Source of the DNA: Bacteroides congonensis
GTDB taxonomy: Bacteria; Bacteroidota; Bacteroidia; Bacteroidales; Bacteroidaceae
Length of the DNA: 64,000 bases
Direction: 5' to 3'
Assembly (NCBI RefSeq): GCF_900130125.1
Contig: NZ_FQXY01000008.1
Location: forward strand, 388,301-452,300
Position numbers and translations under genes: made by a program. The first letter of the stretch is position 1. Every line of letters starts with the position of its first letter. Below the pieces are notes generated by a model. That model saw only the letters and a program-made list of their open reading frames with translations. It made no database searches and was not told the DNA's origin. Positions 26,944 to 35,186 of this stretch are shown piece after piece.

Positions 26944-27660
26944 CTACATCCGGCAATAAATGGCAGCCGGTAAATGACGGAATAATATAGCTATATATTT
27001 CCATCTTTTGGAAATGAAAGCTACCTTTCTTTTTTTGTGAATAGCTCTTTTTATCTGTTTCACGGCTTTGTCTACCGGAGTAATCCAGAACAATCCTTCT
27101 CCTTTAGCCATCGCTGTATCTACAAATCCCGGACGGATATCTGTTGTATGGATGGGGTAGGGGGATTTGGTTGCTTTCTGCCTTAACCCTTCCATGTAGT
27201 TGATTTGATAGGCTTTCGATGCATTGTAGGCAGGTGCGACACCGCTGCCACGCGTACCGCCTACGGAAGAGATAGTGACTAAATGCCCGCTCTTCTGCTG
27301 TTCAAAATAGCGGAATCCCCAATCGGCTATGTTGGTGAATCCTATTACGTTGGTCAATAAAGTCGGTTCTTCCAGTTGGTAAGAAAGCTCGGGATTGAGC
27401 TCTCCTGTGCCGGCACAGATTATCAGTATATCCATTCCACCCATTTTTTGTACGAGTGTTTCCAGGCATTGGATAGTGGTATGCGTTTCGGTGATGTTGC
27501 ATACTTGATAGAATAGTTTATCTTTATTCCGGACACATATCTCTTGTAGCAGGTTTTCTCTGCGACCGGTAATTCCTATGAGGCAATCTTCTTGAACATA
27601 CGCTTCCGCCAGCCCGCGGCCAATGCCGGAAGTTGCGCCTATAATGATTATTTTCTTCAT
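26944..27660 (-). CDS. Short-chain dehydrogenase/reductase (SDR) family oxidoreductase
   Basis: A 238-residue classical SDR from the ATG at 27660. The cofactor loop is GATSGIG (residues 8 to 14), NAG is replaced by CAG at 82 to 84, and the catalytic residues are S131/S132 and Y145-N-A-S-K149. The longer frame to 27762 would overlap aroA and adds 34 non-family residues, so I reject it. Substrate unknown. It lies 53 bases downstream of aroA on the same strand. Confidence 0.87.
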   Translation of the reverse strand: MKKIIIIGATSGIGRGLAEAYVQEDCLIGITGRRENLLQEICVRNKDKLFYQVCNITETHTTIQCLETLVQKMGGMDILIICAGTGELNPELSYQLEEPTLLTNVIGFTNIADWGFRYFEQQKSGHLVTISSVGGTRGSGVAPAYNASKAYQINYMEGLRQKATKSPYPIHTTDIRPGFVDTAMAKGEGLFWITPVDKAVKQIKRAIHKKRKVAFISKRWKYIAILFRHLPAAIYCRM

Positions 27661-27713
27661 GTTTTTTATAGTTCTTGTATCTTTATTGAGATCTCCACTG
27701 TAACGGGGCGGTG

Positions 27714-28946
27714 TTAGTCTTCGTTTATAACCTGAAATCCGGCTTGCTTCAAGTCTTCCCAATATCCCGGATATGATTTGGTAACGACTTGCGGGTCGGC
27801 GATTTGCATGGTAGGGTGGCAGATAATTGCCGGAGCGAATGCCATTGCCATCCGATGGTCTTCATAGGTGGCAATAATCGGAATTTCTTCCGGTTCACAT
27901 CGCTCACCGTTCCACATCAATACGCTGTCATTCTCTTCTTCGATAACGTATCCCAGCTTTTTAAGCTCGGTTCGCAGGGCGGCAATACGGTCGGTTTCTT
28001 TTATTTTCAAGCTTTGTAGTCCAGTGAAGCGGAAAGGAATGTTCATCATGGCACAAGTGACGACAAACGTCTGTGCCAGATCAGGTATGTCAATAAAGTC
28101 TTCTTCCAGTCTTTCCGGTGCTTTGCCTGTCTTTTTTAGTTTGACGCCTTGTGAGGTAAATTCGGTTGTTATTCCCAGTCGTGAGAAAACTTCTGCTCCC
28201 CGGCTGTCTCCCTGATAACTGTTACGGAATAATCCCAATAACTCAATTTCCGCTTTTGAAGATAATGCTGCAATCTGATACCAGTAAGAAGCCGCACTCC
28301 AGTCACTTTCTACTTTGAAAGGAACGCTCTGATAGGGTTGAGGAGCAACGGAGATACTATTCGGGGAAGTCCATGCCGCTCTGGCTCCGAAATCCTGCAT
28401 CAGTTGCAGTGTAAGATTAATATAAGGGCGGGAAATGATCTCTCCGTTCAAATGTAAAGTCAATCCGTCTTTGAGTACCGGACCTACCATCAACAGGGCA
28501 GATATATATTGGGAACTGACATTTCCTTTCAGCGTAATTTCATTTCCTTTCAGTTCTGCCCCTTTGATACATAAAGGCGGGTATCCTTCATTGGAGACAT
28601 ACTCTATATCAGCTCCCAGTTCACGAAGCGCGTCGACCAGTATCTGTATCGGACGCTGTTGCATACGTGCCGTACCGGTGATGGTCCGTTCTCCCTGAGT
28701 TACACTCAGATAGGCGGTCAGAAAGCGCATGGCGGTTCCGGCAGCCATAATATCAATGGTTGCCTTTCCTTCGGTAAGGGCTTTTATCATCACCCGTGTG
28801 TCGTCACAATCAGACAGGTTCTCCGGTGGATAACTACTTTTAGCCAACGCGTTAATTATTAACGCACGATTGCTGATACTTTTAGAAGCCGGCAACTGGA
28901 TAGTTGCTTTTACCACTGGAGGAGGGATGAGTTTATAGAGCATCAT
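27714..28946 (-). CDS. aroA: 3-phosphoshikimate 1-carboxyvinyltransferase (EPSP synthase)
   Basis: A 410-residue EPSP synthase, the sixth shikimate-pathway enzyme, joining shikimate 3-phosphate and PEP. Key motifs: LPASKSISNRALI (residues 18 to 30, shikimate phosphate binding), AAGTAMRFLTAYL (PEP binding), DIPDLAQTFVV (catalytic Asp), KIKETDRIAALRTEL and DHRMAMAFA. It is slightly shorter than the approximately 427-residue E. coli enzyme. The other aro genes are not in this window. Confidence 0.95.
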   Translation of the reverse strand: MMLYKLIPPPVVKATIQLPASKSISNRALIINALAKSSYPPENLSDCDDTRVMIKALTEGKATIDIMAAGTAMRFLTAYLSVTQGERTITGTARMQQRPIQILVDALRELGADIEYVSNEGYPPLCIKGAELKGNEITLKGNVSSQYISALLMVGPVLKDGLTLHLNGEIISRPYINLTLQLMQDFGARAAWTSPNSISVAPQPYQSVPFKVESDWSAASYWYQIAALSSKAEIELLGLFRNSYQGDSRGAEVFSRLGITTEFTSQGVKLKKTGKAPERLEEDFIDIPDLAQTFVVTCAMMNIPFRFTGLQSLKIKETDRIAALRTELKKLGYVIEEENDSVLMWNGERCEPEEIPIIATYEDHRMAMAFAPAIICHPTMQIADPQVVTKSYPGYWEDLKQAGFQVINED

Positions 28947-28971
28947 TTCTATCTTCTTTGGTTTGCGATGA

Positions 28972-28979
28972 CAAAAATA
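28972..28979 (-). promoter_or_regulatory. -7 box (TATTTTTG) before aroA
   Basis: The minus strand reads TATTTTTG (TAnnTTTG), about 25 bases before the aroA ATG at 28946. Confidence 0.5.
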
Positions 28980-29042
28980 GGCATAAATTGCTATATATGC
29001 AGCTATATGGTCAGAAAAAGAATAGAAAATTTGGAATAGGGA

Positions 29043-29102
29043 AATTACAATCGTATTTGAAATAAATGCTATATTCGTGACGAATTACAATCATATTTAA
29101 AA
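29043..29102 (+). repeat. Two 20-base direct repeats upstream of the HTH_42 gene
   Basis: AATTACAATCGTATTTGAAA near 29043 and AATTACAATCATATTTAAAA near 29083 are direct repeats with a 40-base period and three differences. The second copy ends 10 bases before the ATG at 29112. They could be operator copies or a small duplication. Confidence 0.5.
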
Positions 29103-29111
29103 AGGAAGCTA

Positions 29112-30164
29112 ATGAAAATACCGGATATCCGTTTGCGGAACCAGCAATTATTGAATCCTCTTTTCTGCCAACCGAAGGAACTTGTGTCCTGGATGGGAGC
29201 TATGCAGGCACAGAATTATCCCATGGTGAAGTGGGCAGTAGGAATGCGTTTGAAATCGGCAACGTTTCAGACCGTGGAAAAGGCCTTGAAGGAAGGTGAG
29301 ATTCTGCGGACTCACGTGATGCGGCCGACATGGCATCTGGTGACAGCCGAGGATATCCGTTGGATGCTGAAGCTTTCGGCGGGGCGCATTATAGCAGCCA
29401 ATGAGTCTTATGCAAAAGGACATGACCTGGAGATTTCCGAGGAACTCTATACGAAGAGCCATAATCTGTTGGAGAAGATCCTTTGTGGGAAGAAAAGTCT
29501 GACGCGACAGGAGATTGCCGAACATTTTAACCGTTCGGGGATTGTAGCGGATAATCATCGTATGACCCGCTTTATGACACGTGCGGAACAAGTAGGTATC
29601 GTTTGTAGTGGAGAGGATAAGGGAGGAAAATGTACATATGCACTTTTGGAAGAACGCGTGCCGCCAATGCCCGAACTAACGAAAGATGAGGCATTGGCCC
29701 GTTTGGCGCGCAGCTATTTCCGTAGTCATGCTCCCGCCGCTTTGCAGGATTTCATTTGGTGGTCGGGATTGCCGGTAACGGAAGCCAGACAGGCGGTCTG
29801 GCTGATAGAATCGGAACTGACCGCTGAACAGTGGAATGGTCAGACATGGTACATTCATAGTTCTTCGCGGACTCGTGGGAAAGTGTCCGGTTGTCTGCAT
29901 CTTCTGCCTTCCTATGATGAATATCTGCTTGGGTATAAAGACCGGACGGATGTTTTGCCTTTGGAACATTATTCGAAAGCGTTCACCAATAATGGGTTAT
30001 TTTATCCGGTAGTCCTGCACGAAGGGCACGTCATAGGAAATTGGAGTAAATCTATTAAAAAGGGAAGTGTGATAATAGAACATTCCAGTTTCCGGAAGAG
30101 TGATTGTGTGGATGAATCTGTATTGGATAAAGAAAAGGACAGATACATACGGTTTTTAGGATAA
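29112..30164 (+). CDS. Winged-helix DNA-binding protein, HTH_42 (AlkZ/YcaQ-like) superfamily
   Basis: A 350-residue protein of the HTH_42 superfamily, which includes the DNA glycosylases AlkZ and YcaQ. It begins RLRNQQL and carries MQAQNYPMVKWAVGMRL; Q32-A-Q34 aligns with the QxQ catalytic motif of AlkZ-type enzymes that unhook interstrand crosslinks, although most family members are untested. Later family sequences: THVMRPTWHLVTAEDIRWML, FRSHAPAALQDFIWWSGL and LLPSYDEYLLGYKDR. It stands alone, with a 520-base downstream gap. DNA repair is likely, but regulation cannot be excluded. Confidence 0.82.
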   Translation: MKIPDIRLRNQQLLNPLFCQPKELVSWMGAMQAQNYPMVKWAVGMRLKSATFQTVEKALKEGEILRTHVMRPTWHLVTAEDIRWMLKLSAGRIIAANESYAKGHDLEISEELYTKSHNLLEKILCGKKSLTRQEIAEHFNRSGIVADNHRMTRFMTRAEQVGIVCSGEDKGGKCTYALLEERVPPMPELTKDEALARLARSYFRSHAPAALQDFIWWSGLPVTEARQAVWLIESELTAEQWNGQTWYIHSSSRTRGKVSGCLHLLPSYDEYLLGYKDRTDVLPLEHYSKAFTNNGLFYPVVLHEGHVIGNWSKSIKKGSVIIEHSSFRKSDCVDESVLDKEKDRYIRFLG

Positions 30165-30429
30165 TCTTAAAAAACGCATATTTTATCGTTGCATAATCTT
30201 AAATATGCAGGCAATGTTGTGGTGAAACTGAAAAATGGAAGCGAATCCTATTTGGTAAATGTCTCTATTATGCTAAAATGGGTGAATGGTAAATATATTG
30301 ATAGGTGAATGAGGTGAAAATGGATGAAGTTACTTAATATTGCTGTATATTGTGTTAATTTGTAATATTCGTATTGGCTTGTTTTTAATACCAACCAGAG
30401 CTGAAACATCACTGAAATATGGCTTTATG

Positions 30430-30512
30430 TGTTTCTTTTAAAGAAACAGAGTGTTTCCCGTAATGAAACAAAGTGTTCCCCGGTGTGAAACAACTTGTTT
30501 CACACCGGGGAA
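30430..30512. repeat. Array of three adjacent hairpins with TGTTTC/GAAACA arms
   Basis: Three inverted repeats stand in a row in the 30165-30686 gap: 30430-30448 (9-base arms, 1-base centre), 30452-30470 (TGTTTC and GAAACA arms, 7-base loop) and 30476-30512 (perfect 18-base arms around one C, TTCCCCGGTGTGAAACAA). Spacers are 3 and 5 bases. The 1-base centre of the longest one favours a DNA cruciform or a dimeric protein site over a normal RNA terminator loop, though an RNA hairpin would also be very stable. Confidence 0.75.
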
Positions 30513-30532
30513 ACTATTTCTTATAACCTGTG

Positions 30533-30650
30533 AAAAGTGTATATTCTACTTGTTTTTATGTAAAAGTACCTTTGAAAACTGTATATTCTTGCAATGATTT
30601 ATGCGGAAAACCTTCTGTCAGGTAAAACTAATATCTACTTGTTTGTATGT
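30533..30650. repeat. Three degenerate direct repeats (AAAAnTGTATATTCT type)
   Basis: Related segments start at 30533 (AAAAGTGTATATTCTACTTG), 30575 (AAAACTGTATATTCTTGCAA) and 30624 (AAAACTAATATCTACTTGTT), each about 27 to 29 bases, spaced 42 and 49 bases. The first and third both continue into ACTTGTTTnTATGT. They lie just beyond the 3' end of the DUF1349 gene. Confidence 0.5.
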
Positions 30651-30686
30651 TGAGCTTAAAAATAGAACATTTATTCGATAAGGCTT

Positions 30687-31352
30687 TTATTTATTTTGCT
30701 GCTTCTTTGCCCAATCCAATCTCCGTTGGTCTGCCAGCGGGGTTACCTTGAATTCCTCGAATATGGCGGTAAATCCCTTACCGTCGGGACAAGCGCCCAT
30801 CAATCCTACCATAACCGGACAATTATCCTGTAGCCAGCAGACACGTGTCATTATATATTCCTTGTCATCACGCGAGTAGAAAATTTCTACGGCATCCAGT
30901 CGGCGGATTGCTTTTATCCAGATAGAACGCGGGGCATCCGGTAACTGTACTACACTCCAGTCGCTGGTCCGGTGTGTCACTACGGTGCTTACATTCTGTT
31001 TGCCGTCAACAAATTCCACTCCTGTCTTTATCCAGTTTTCATGGTCAATGCGCAGCATCAGTCCCATTTGGTCGAAAGTGGTCACGTAGTTGCCGGTAAT
31101 CTTTACTTTCACTTCGAATTCTCCACCATAGGTAGCATAGTAGAAAGGCCCGTCATCTACTGTAAACCCATAATGGGAGATTCGCCAGAAATCGGTTTTG
31201 GTAGGTACGTCCATCACTAGAGTGTTACCTTCTTTTATCTCCCATCGTTGAGGCTCGTTCAGCCAGTTCATTTTGTTCAGGCTTTGTCCCATAACAGATG
31301 TTGTTATTGCCAATAAGGCTATTGGCATGATTTTGATTTTTAAATGTTTCAT
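30687..31352 (-). CDS. DUF1349 (concanavalin-like) secreted protein
   Basis: A 221-residue protein with a signal peptide (residues 1 to about 22, ending VMGQ) and the DUF1349 fold, a concanavalin-like beta-sandwich. Family sequences include DFWRISHYGFTVDDGPFYY, DQMGLMLRIDHENWIKTGVEF, YSRDDKEYIMTRVCWL and VMVGLMGACPDGKGF. DUF1349 members include yeast Ree1-type proteins; a sugar-binding or weak hydrolytic role is possible. It diverges from the LuxR-type regulator with overlapping promoters, which may control it. Confidence 0.82.
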   Translation of the reverse strand: MKHLKIKIMPIALLAITTSVMGQSLNKMNWLNEPQRWEIKEGNTLVMDVPTKTDFWRISHYGFTVDDGPFYYATYGGEFEVKVKITGNYVTTFDQMGLMLRIDHENWIKTGVEFVDGKQNVSTVVTHRTSDWSVVQLPDAPRSIWIKAIRRLDAVEIFYSRDDKEYIMTRVCWLQDNCPVMVGLMGACPDGKGFTAIFEEFKVTPLADQRRLDWAKKQQNK

Positions 31353-31370
31353 GGTTGTTTCTTATTTAAT

Positions 31371-31378
31371 TATCTTTG
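31371..31378 (+). promoter_or_regulatory. -7 box (TATCTTTG) before the LuxR-type regulator
   Basis: TATCTTTG (TAnnTTTG) lies 61 bases upstream of the ATG at 31440. Confidence 0.5.
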
Positions 31379-31383
31379 TGGTG

Positions 31384-31391
31384 CAAAGGTA
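31384..31391 (-). promoter_or_regulatory. -7 box (TACCTTTG) before the DUF1349 gene
   Basis: The minus strand reads TACCTTTG (TAnnTTTG), 31 bases before the ATG at 31352. It is only 5 bases from the opposing -7 box, so the two polymerases could not occupy both promoters together. Confidence 0.5.
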
Positions 31392-31439
31392 GGTCATGCC
31401 TTCATATGCAGCAATACTGAATAATAACCATTTTACAGG

Positions 31440-32213
31440 ATGGACGTATTACAAAAGGAAATAGATGAGGTTTATGTTACGCAACTGATAACTAATGAGG
31501 TATTAGACAAAGGAATTGTGGAGCAACATCGGCATTTTGTCCGTTCATTGACGGAGATTAATGGCGGATGTGCTGTAATTTCTGACCTTTCGAACCGCAA
31601 AAGTTATGTAACGGTTCATCCGTGGGCGCATTTTCTGGGGTTAACTCAGGAAGAGGCCGCCTTAAGTGTTATTGATTCGATGGATGAGGATTGCATCTAT
31701 CGACGTATTCACCCCGAAGATTTGGTGGAGAAACGTTTGTTGGAATATAAGTTCTTTCAGAAAGCGTTTGCCGTGCCGCCTGAAGAACGGTTGAAGTATA
31801 GAGGAAGGTGCAGACTGCGTATGAAGAATGAGAAAGGGGAATATCAGTATATAGATAATCTGGTCCAAATCATCGAAAATACTCCTTCCGGAAGGGTGTG
31901 GCTGATATTTTGTCTGTATACTTTGTCGGCCGACCAGCGGACGGAGCAAGGGATATATTCGACCATCACCCACATGGAACGTGGGGAAGTGGAAACATTG
32001 TCCCTGTCGGAAGAACATCGAAATATCTTGTCCGAACGTGAAAAAGAAATACTCCGCTGCATACGCAAAGGGCTGTCAAGTAAGGAGATAGCAGCTATTC
32101 TTTGTATCAGTGTGAATACAGTCAACCGACACCGGCAGAATATTTTGGAGAAACTTTCTGTCGGAAATTCGATTGAAGCGTGCCGGGCGGCTGAGTTGAT
32201 GAAATTATTATAA
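31440..32213 (+). CDS. LuxR-type transcriptional regulator with PAS-like N-terminus
   Basis: A 257-residue regulator. The first about 150 residues look PAS-like (SYVTVHPWAHFLGLTQEEA; YRRIHPEDLVEKRLLEYKFF), suggesting small-molecule sensing. The C-terminal LuxR/GerE helix-turn-helix is clear: LSEREKEILRCIRKGLSSKEIA and ISVNTVNRHRQNILEKL, residues about 195 to 240. It is cytoplasmic and has no receiver domain. The likely first target is the divergent DUF1349 gene. The stop codon abuts the convergent HAD gene. Confidence 0.87.
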   Translation: MDVLQKEIDEVYVTQLITNEVLDKGIVEQHRHFVRSLTEINGGCAVISDLSNRKSYVTVHPWAHFLGLTQEEAALSVIDSMDEDCIYRRIHPEDLVEKRLLEYKFFQKAFAVPPEERLKYRGRCRLRMKNEKGEYQYIDNLVQIIENTPSGRVWLIFCLYTLSADQRTEQGIYSTITHMERGEVETLSLSEEHRNILSEREKEILRCIRKGLSSKEIAAILCISVNTVNRHRQNILEKLSVGNSIEACRAAELMKLL

Positions 32214-32912
32214 CTATCCAAACAGGGGTAGTAATTCATCGAATCTTTTCACTTGTTTCAGATGAGCATGTGTGAATGTATCTACCACTTCATGTTTCCA
32301 CATTACTTCGAAAGGAATATGCACTCCATATCCACCTAATGATAATACAGGTTGAATATCAGATTTCAGAGAATTGCCGACCATGGCGAGTTCTGAAGGA
32401 CTGATTTGCAGGATATTCAACATTCGGATATATTCTTTCTCTGTTTTGTCGGACATTACTTCAATGTGGTCGAAATAGTGGGATAGTCCGGAACGTTCCA
32501 GTTTGTTCTCCTGGTCAAGCAAATCCCCTTTTGTCGCAACGACTAACTTGTATTGTCCTCTTTCTTTCAGTGTTTTCAGCGTTTCTTGTACTCCGGGTAA
32601 TAACTCGATAGGCATTTTTAATAATGATTTCCCTAAATCAATAATGTGCTGAATATCTGTGCCCGAAATCTTCTGTCCGCTAATTAGCAAAGCAGTCTCA
32701 ACCATGGAAATGGTAAAAGCTTTGGCACCGTATCCGAGATGTTTCAGATTGTTCATTTCTGTCTGAAATAAGGCGGCTGAAATATCTTCGGAAGTACCAT
32801 AAGGCTGTAATAAGTTGGTATATTGCTTTTCAATTTCCTGAAAAAAAGGTTCGTTGCTCCACAAGGTATCATCAGCATCAAAGGCGATGACTTTAATAGG
32901 TTGTTCTTTCAT
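32214..32912 (-). CDS. HAD family hydrolase
   Basis: A 232-residue haloacid dehalogenase-like phosphatase from the ATG at 32912. The nucleophile motif is FDADDTLW (D12, D14); later motifs are VVATKGD (motif II), K-rich cap residues and AMVGNSLKSDIQ (motif IV). It resembles YjjG/phosphoglycolate-phosphatase types. An upstream ATG at 32921 is possible; the longer frame to 32966 is unlikely. It starts 82 bases after the GH3 gene ends and could be the last gene of the PUL transcript or independent. Substrate unknown. Confidence 0.83.
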   Translation of the reverse strand: MKEQPIKVIAFDADDTLWSNEPFFQEIEKQYTNLLQPYGTSEDISAALFQTEMNNLKHLGYGAKAFTISMVETALLISGQKISGTDIQHIIDLGKSLLKMPIELLPGVQETLKTLKERGQYKLVVATKGDLLDQENKLERSGLSHYFDHIEVMSDKTEKEYIRMLNILQISPSELAMVGNSLKSDIQPVLSLGGYGVHIPFEVMWKHEVVDTFTHAHLKQVKRFDELLPLFG

Positions 32913-32993
32913 CGGTTTCATCGTTAATTCATAATATGGAAGATACTTGGGTATCTTGTGGAGCAAAGGTAGAAGAAAAAATCAATATATCAC

Positions 32994-35177
32994 TTATAAG
33001 TTGACTTTGATATCTTTTTTGAAAATAATATCCTCTGCATTTCTCCCAAGCATAATGGTATAATCTCCATTTGCTTTTTCCCAGCCGGACTGACCGTAAT
33101 ATGCTAATCGTTCAAAAGGTATTTTTAGTTGAACCAACCGTTTCTCTCCCTTTTTGAGAAATACATTATCAACAGCTTTGAGCTCTTTTACCGGACGGGT
33201 TGACTCTCCCCACCATTTCCGGGTATATATTTGGATTAGCTCGTGTCCATCCATTAAACCGCTATTATGAATGGGTATATTGATAGAAATAGAATCTTTA
33301 TCAATGATGATATCGGGTTGGCCGTACTCGAAAGTTGTATAGGAAAGACCGTAGCCGAACGGATATTGTGGTTTGTAGTCAATATCAATATAACGACTTG
33401 AGTAGTTCCCTTCCTTGTCTACTGCCGGACGACCAGTATTTTTGTAATTATAGTATACAGGGATTTGCCCCATATGTTTGGGAAAGGACATAGGTACTCT
33501 TGCTGACGGATTATATTTTCCTGTTATGATATCTGTCATGGCATTGCCGGCTTCTGTCCCAAGAAACCAAGTATAAAGAATGGCAGGTGCCTTCTCTGCT
33601 ATCTGGTTAAAGATGAGCGGTCTTCCCCCCATTAGTAAGGTAATACTGTTTTGATTGACTTTATAGATTTCGCAGGCAAGTTCTTCTTGTACTCCGGGAA
33701 TATGCAGATCACCTCTTGAACGTGCTTCTCCACTCATTCCCCAGTTTTCTCCCAAAGCCAATATGACTAAATCGGCTTCTTGGGCTGACTTGATGGCAGC
33801 CGGGAAACCTGATTTATCGTTATCGGAGATGGAACACCCCTCTGTAAAACTGATTTCAGCTTGTGGAAACTTATTTTTGAGTGCTTCCAGTAGAGTGACG
33901 GCTACATTGGTTTCGGCAGCTACTGTCCAGTTGCCGTCCATAGCCCGTTGAAAGTTGGCTAGCGGTCCGATGACAGCTACTCTTTGGGGAATCTTAATAG
34001 GGAGCAGACTGTCGTTTTTGAGTAAGATGATAGACTTGCAAGCCATTTCATATGCTACTTTCCGGTGTGAATCCGTTAGAATTTCATTCGCTTCTTTTTG
34101 GCTGTTGCAGTATCGATACGGATTGTCAAAAAGTCCTAATTGATATTTTTGTACCAAGACTTTGCGAACTGCATAATTTAAGGTGGCTTCCGGAACTTTT
34201 CCGGTTTCTATTAATTTCTTCAATTGACTGGAATAGATATTACTTTCCATATCAATAGTAACTCCTGCCTGGATGGCTTGCATTGCTGCCATCTCTCTGT
34301 CTTTGCTGTAACCGTGCACTACCATTTCCCAAATGGAAGCCCAGTCGGAGACTACGAGACCCTTATATCCCCATTGTTTATAAAGTAGGTCGTATAAGTA
34401 TGCATTGCCAGAAGAGGGTACGCCATTAATCTCATTAAAAGAACACATAAAACTGGCTACTCCGTTCTCAGCTGCAACTTTGAAGGGGGGAAGGTAGACA
34501 TTATGCAATGTTTGCATGGAAATATCCACAGTGTTATAATCTCTACCACCGATAGCTGCTCCATAGGCTGCGAAATGTTTGGCGCAAGCCATTAGCCGGA
34601 GTCCGTCGTCGAAGGGTTGCTGATAACCGTTAATCATAGCTTTTCCCATTTCGCAGGCCCAGTATGTATCTTCTCCCGGTCCTTCCATCACTCTTCCCCA
34701 ACGGGGATCACGGGCTACGTCCAACATTGGTGAAAAAGTCCAATGAATACCGGAAACTATTGACTCACGTGCTGCCACACGGCATGATTTTCGTATGGCT
34801 TCCGTGTCAAAACTGGAGGCCATAGCCAAAGGAATAGGGAATACGGTCCGATAGCCATGAATGACGTCTAATCCGAAAAGAAGTGGAATACGCAACCGCG
34901 ATTGCATGGCAAGTTCTTGCATGGAACGAGTTGCTTTCTCACCACATACATTCAGCATAGATCCTATTTTCCCTTCTTTGATCAGTTTCCGTCTATCCCC
35001 GGAATTAGTAATGGGACCGGTTGCCATCTGGAAACCGGTTATTTGATTGAGTTGTCCTATTTTCTCATCCAGTGTCATTAAACCGATGATAGAGTCTGCT
35101 TTGACTTCATAACTTTGTTGGGCAAAGATTGAAGAGGAGATGATTATTCCTACAAGGAATATGGTGATATGTTTCAT
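32994..35177 (-). CDS. Glycoside hydrolase family 3 beta-glucosidase-like enzyme
   Basis: A 727-residue GH3 enzyme with signal peptide (residues 1 to about 19). The N-terminal barrel has RIPLLFGLDVIHGYRTVFPIPL and AKHFAAYGAAIGGRDYN; the nucleophile is Asp278 in GLVVSDW. The second domain contains LGENWGMSGEARSR, and a fibronectin-III-like domain ends the protein (YTTFEYG onward). This layout matches BglX-type periplasmic beta-glucosidases. It would trim glucosyl or similar residues from imported oligosaccharides of the PUL. It is 10 bases downstream of the acetylesterase gene. Confidence 0.93.
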   Translation of the reverse strand: MKHITIFLVGIIISSSIFAQQSYEVKADSIIGLMTLDEKIGQLNQITGFQMATGPITNSGDRRKLIKEGKIGSMLNVCGEKATRSMQELAMQSRLRIPLLFGLDVIHGYRTVFPIPLAMASSFDTEAIRKSCRVAARESIVSGIHWTFSPMLDVARDPRWGRVMEGPGEDTYWACEMGKAMINGYQQPFDDGLRLMACAKHFAAYGAAIGGRDYNTVDISMQTLHNVYLPPFKVAAENGVASFMCSFNEINGVPSSGNAYLYDLLYKQWGYKGLVVSDWASIWEMVVHGYSKDREMAAMQAIQAGVTIDMESNIYSSQLKKLIETGKVPEATLNYAVRKVLVQKYQLGLFDNPYRYCNSQKEANEILTDSHRKVAYEMACKSIILLKNDSLLPIKIPQRVAVIGPLANFQRAMDGNWTVAAETNVAVTLLEALKNKFPQAEISFTEGCSISDNDKSGFPAAIKSAQEADLVILALGENWGMSGEARSRGDLHIPGVQEELACEIYKVNQNSITLLMGGRPLIFNQIAEKAPAILYTWFLGTEAGNAMTDIITGKYNPSARVPMSFPKHMGQIPVYYNYKNTGRPAVDKEGNYSSRYIDIDYKPQYPFGYGLSYTTFEYGQPDIIIDKDSISINIPIHNSGLMDGHELIQIYTRKWWGESTRPVKELKAVDNVFLKKGEKRLVQLKIPFERLAYYGQSGWEKANGDYTIMLGRNAEDIIFKKDIKVNL

Positions 35178-35186
35178 ATTATTTTT

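Noticed and set aside
26844..26990. 48-residue plus-strand open frame (starts MSQSSLLGQYVWEG)
   Set aside because: It overlaps the 3' end of the SDR gene, has no promoter box and resembles no family I know. It could be real but cannot be supported.
30179..30302. About 41 codons without a start (ending KNGSESYLVNVSIMLKWVNGKYIDR in part)
   Set aside because: The frame looks protein-like and might be a gene remnant, but there is no ATG and no family match I can name, so it was not listed as a pseudogene.
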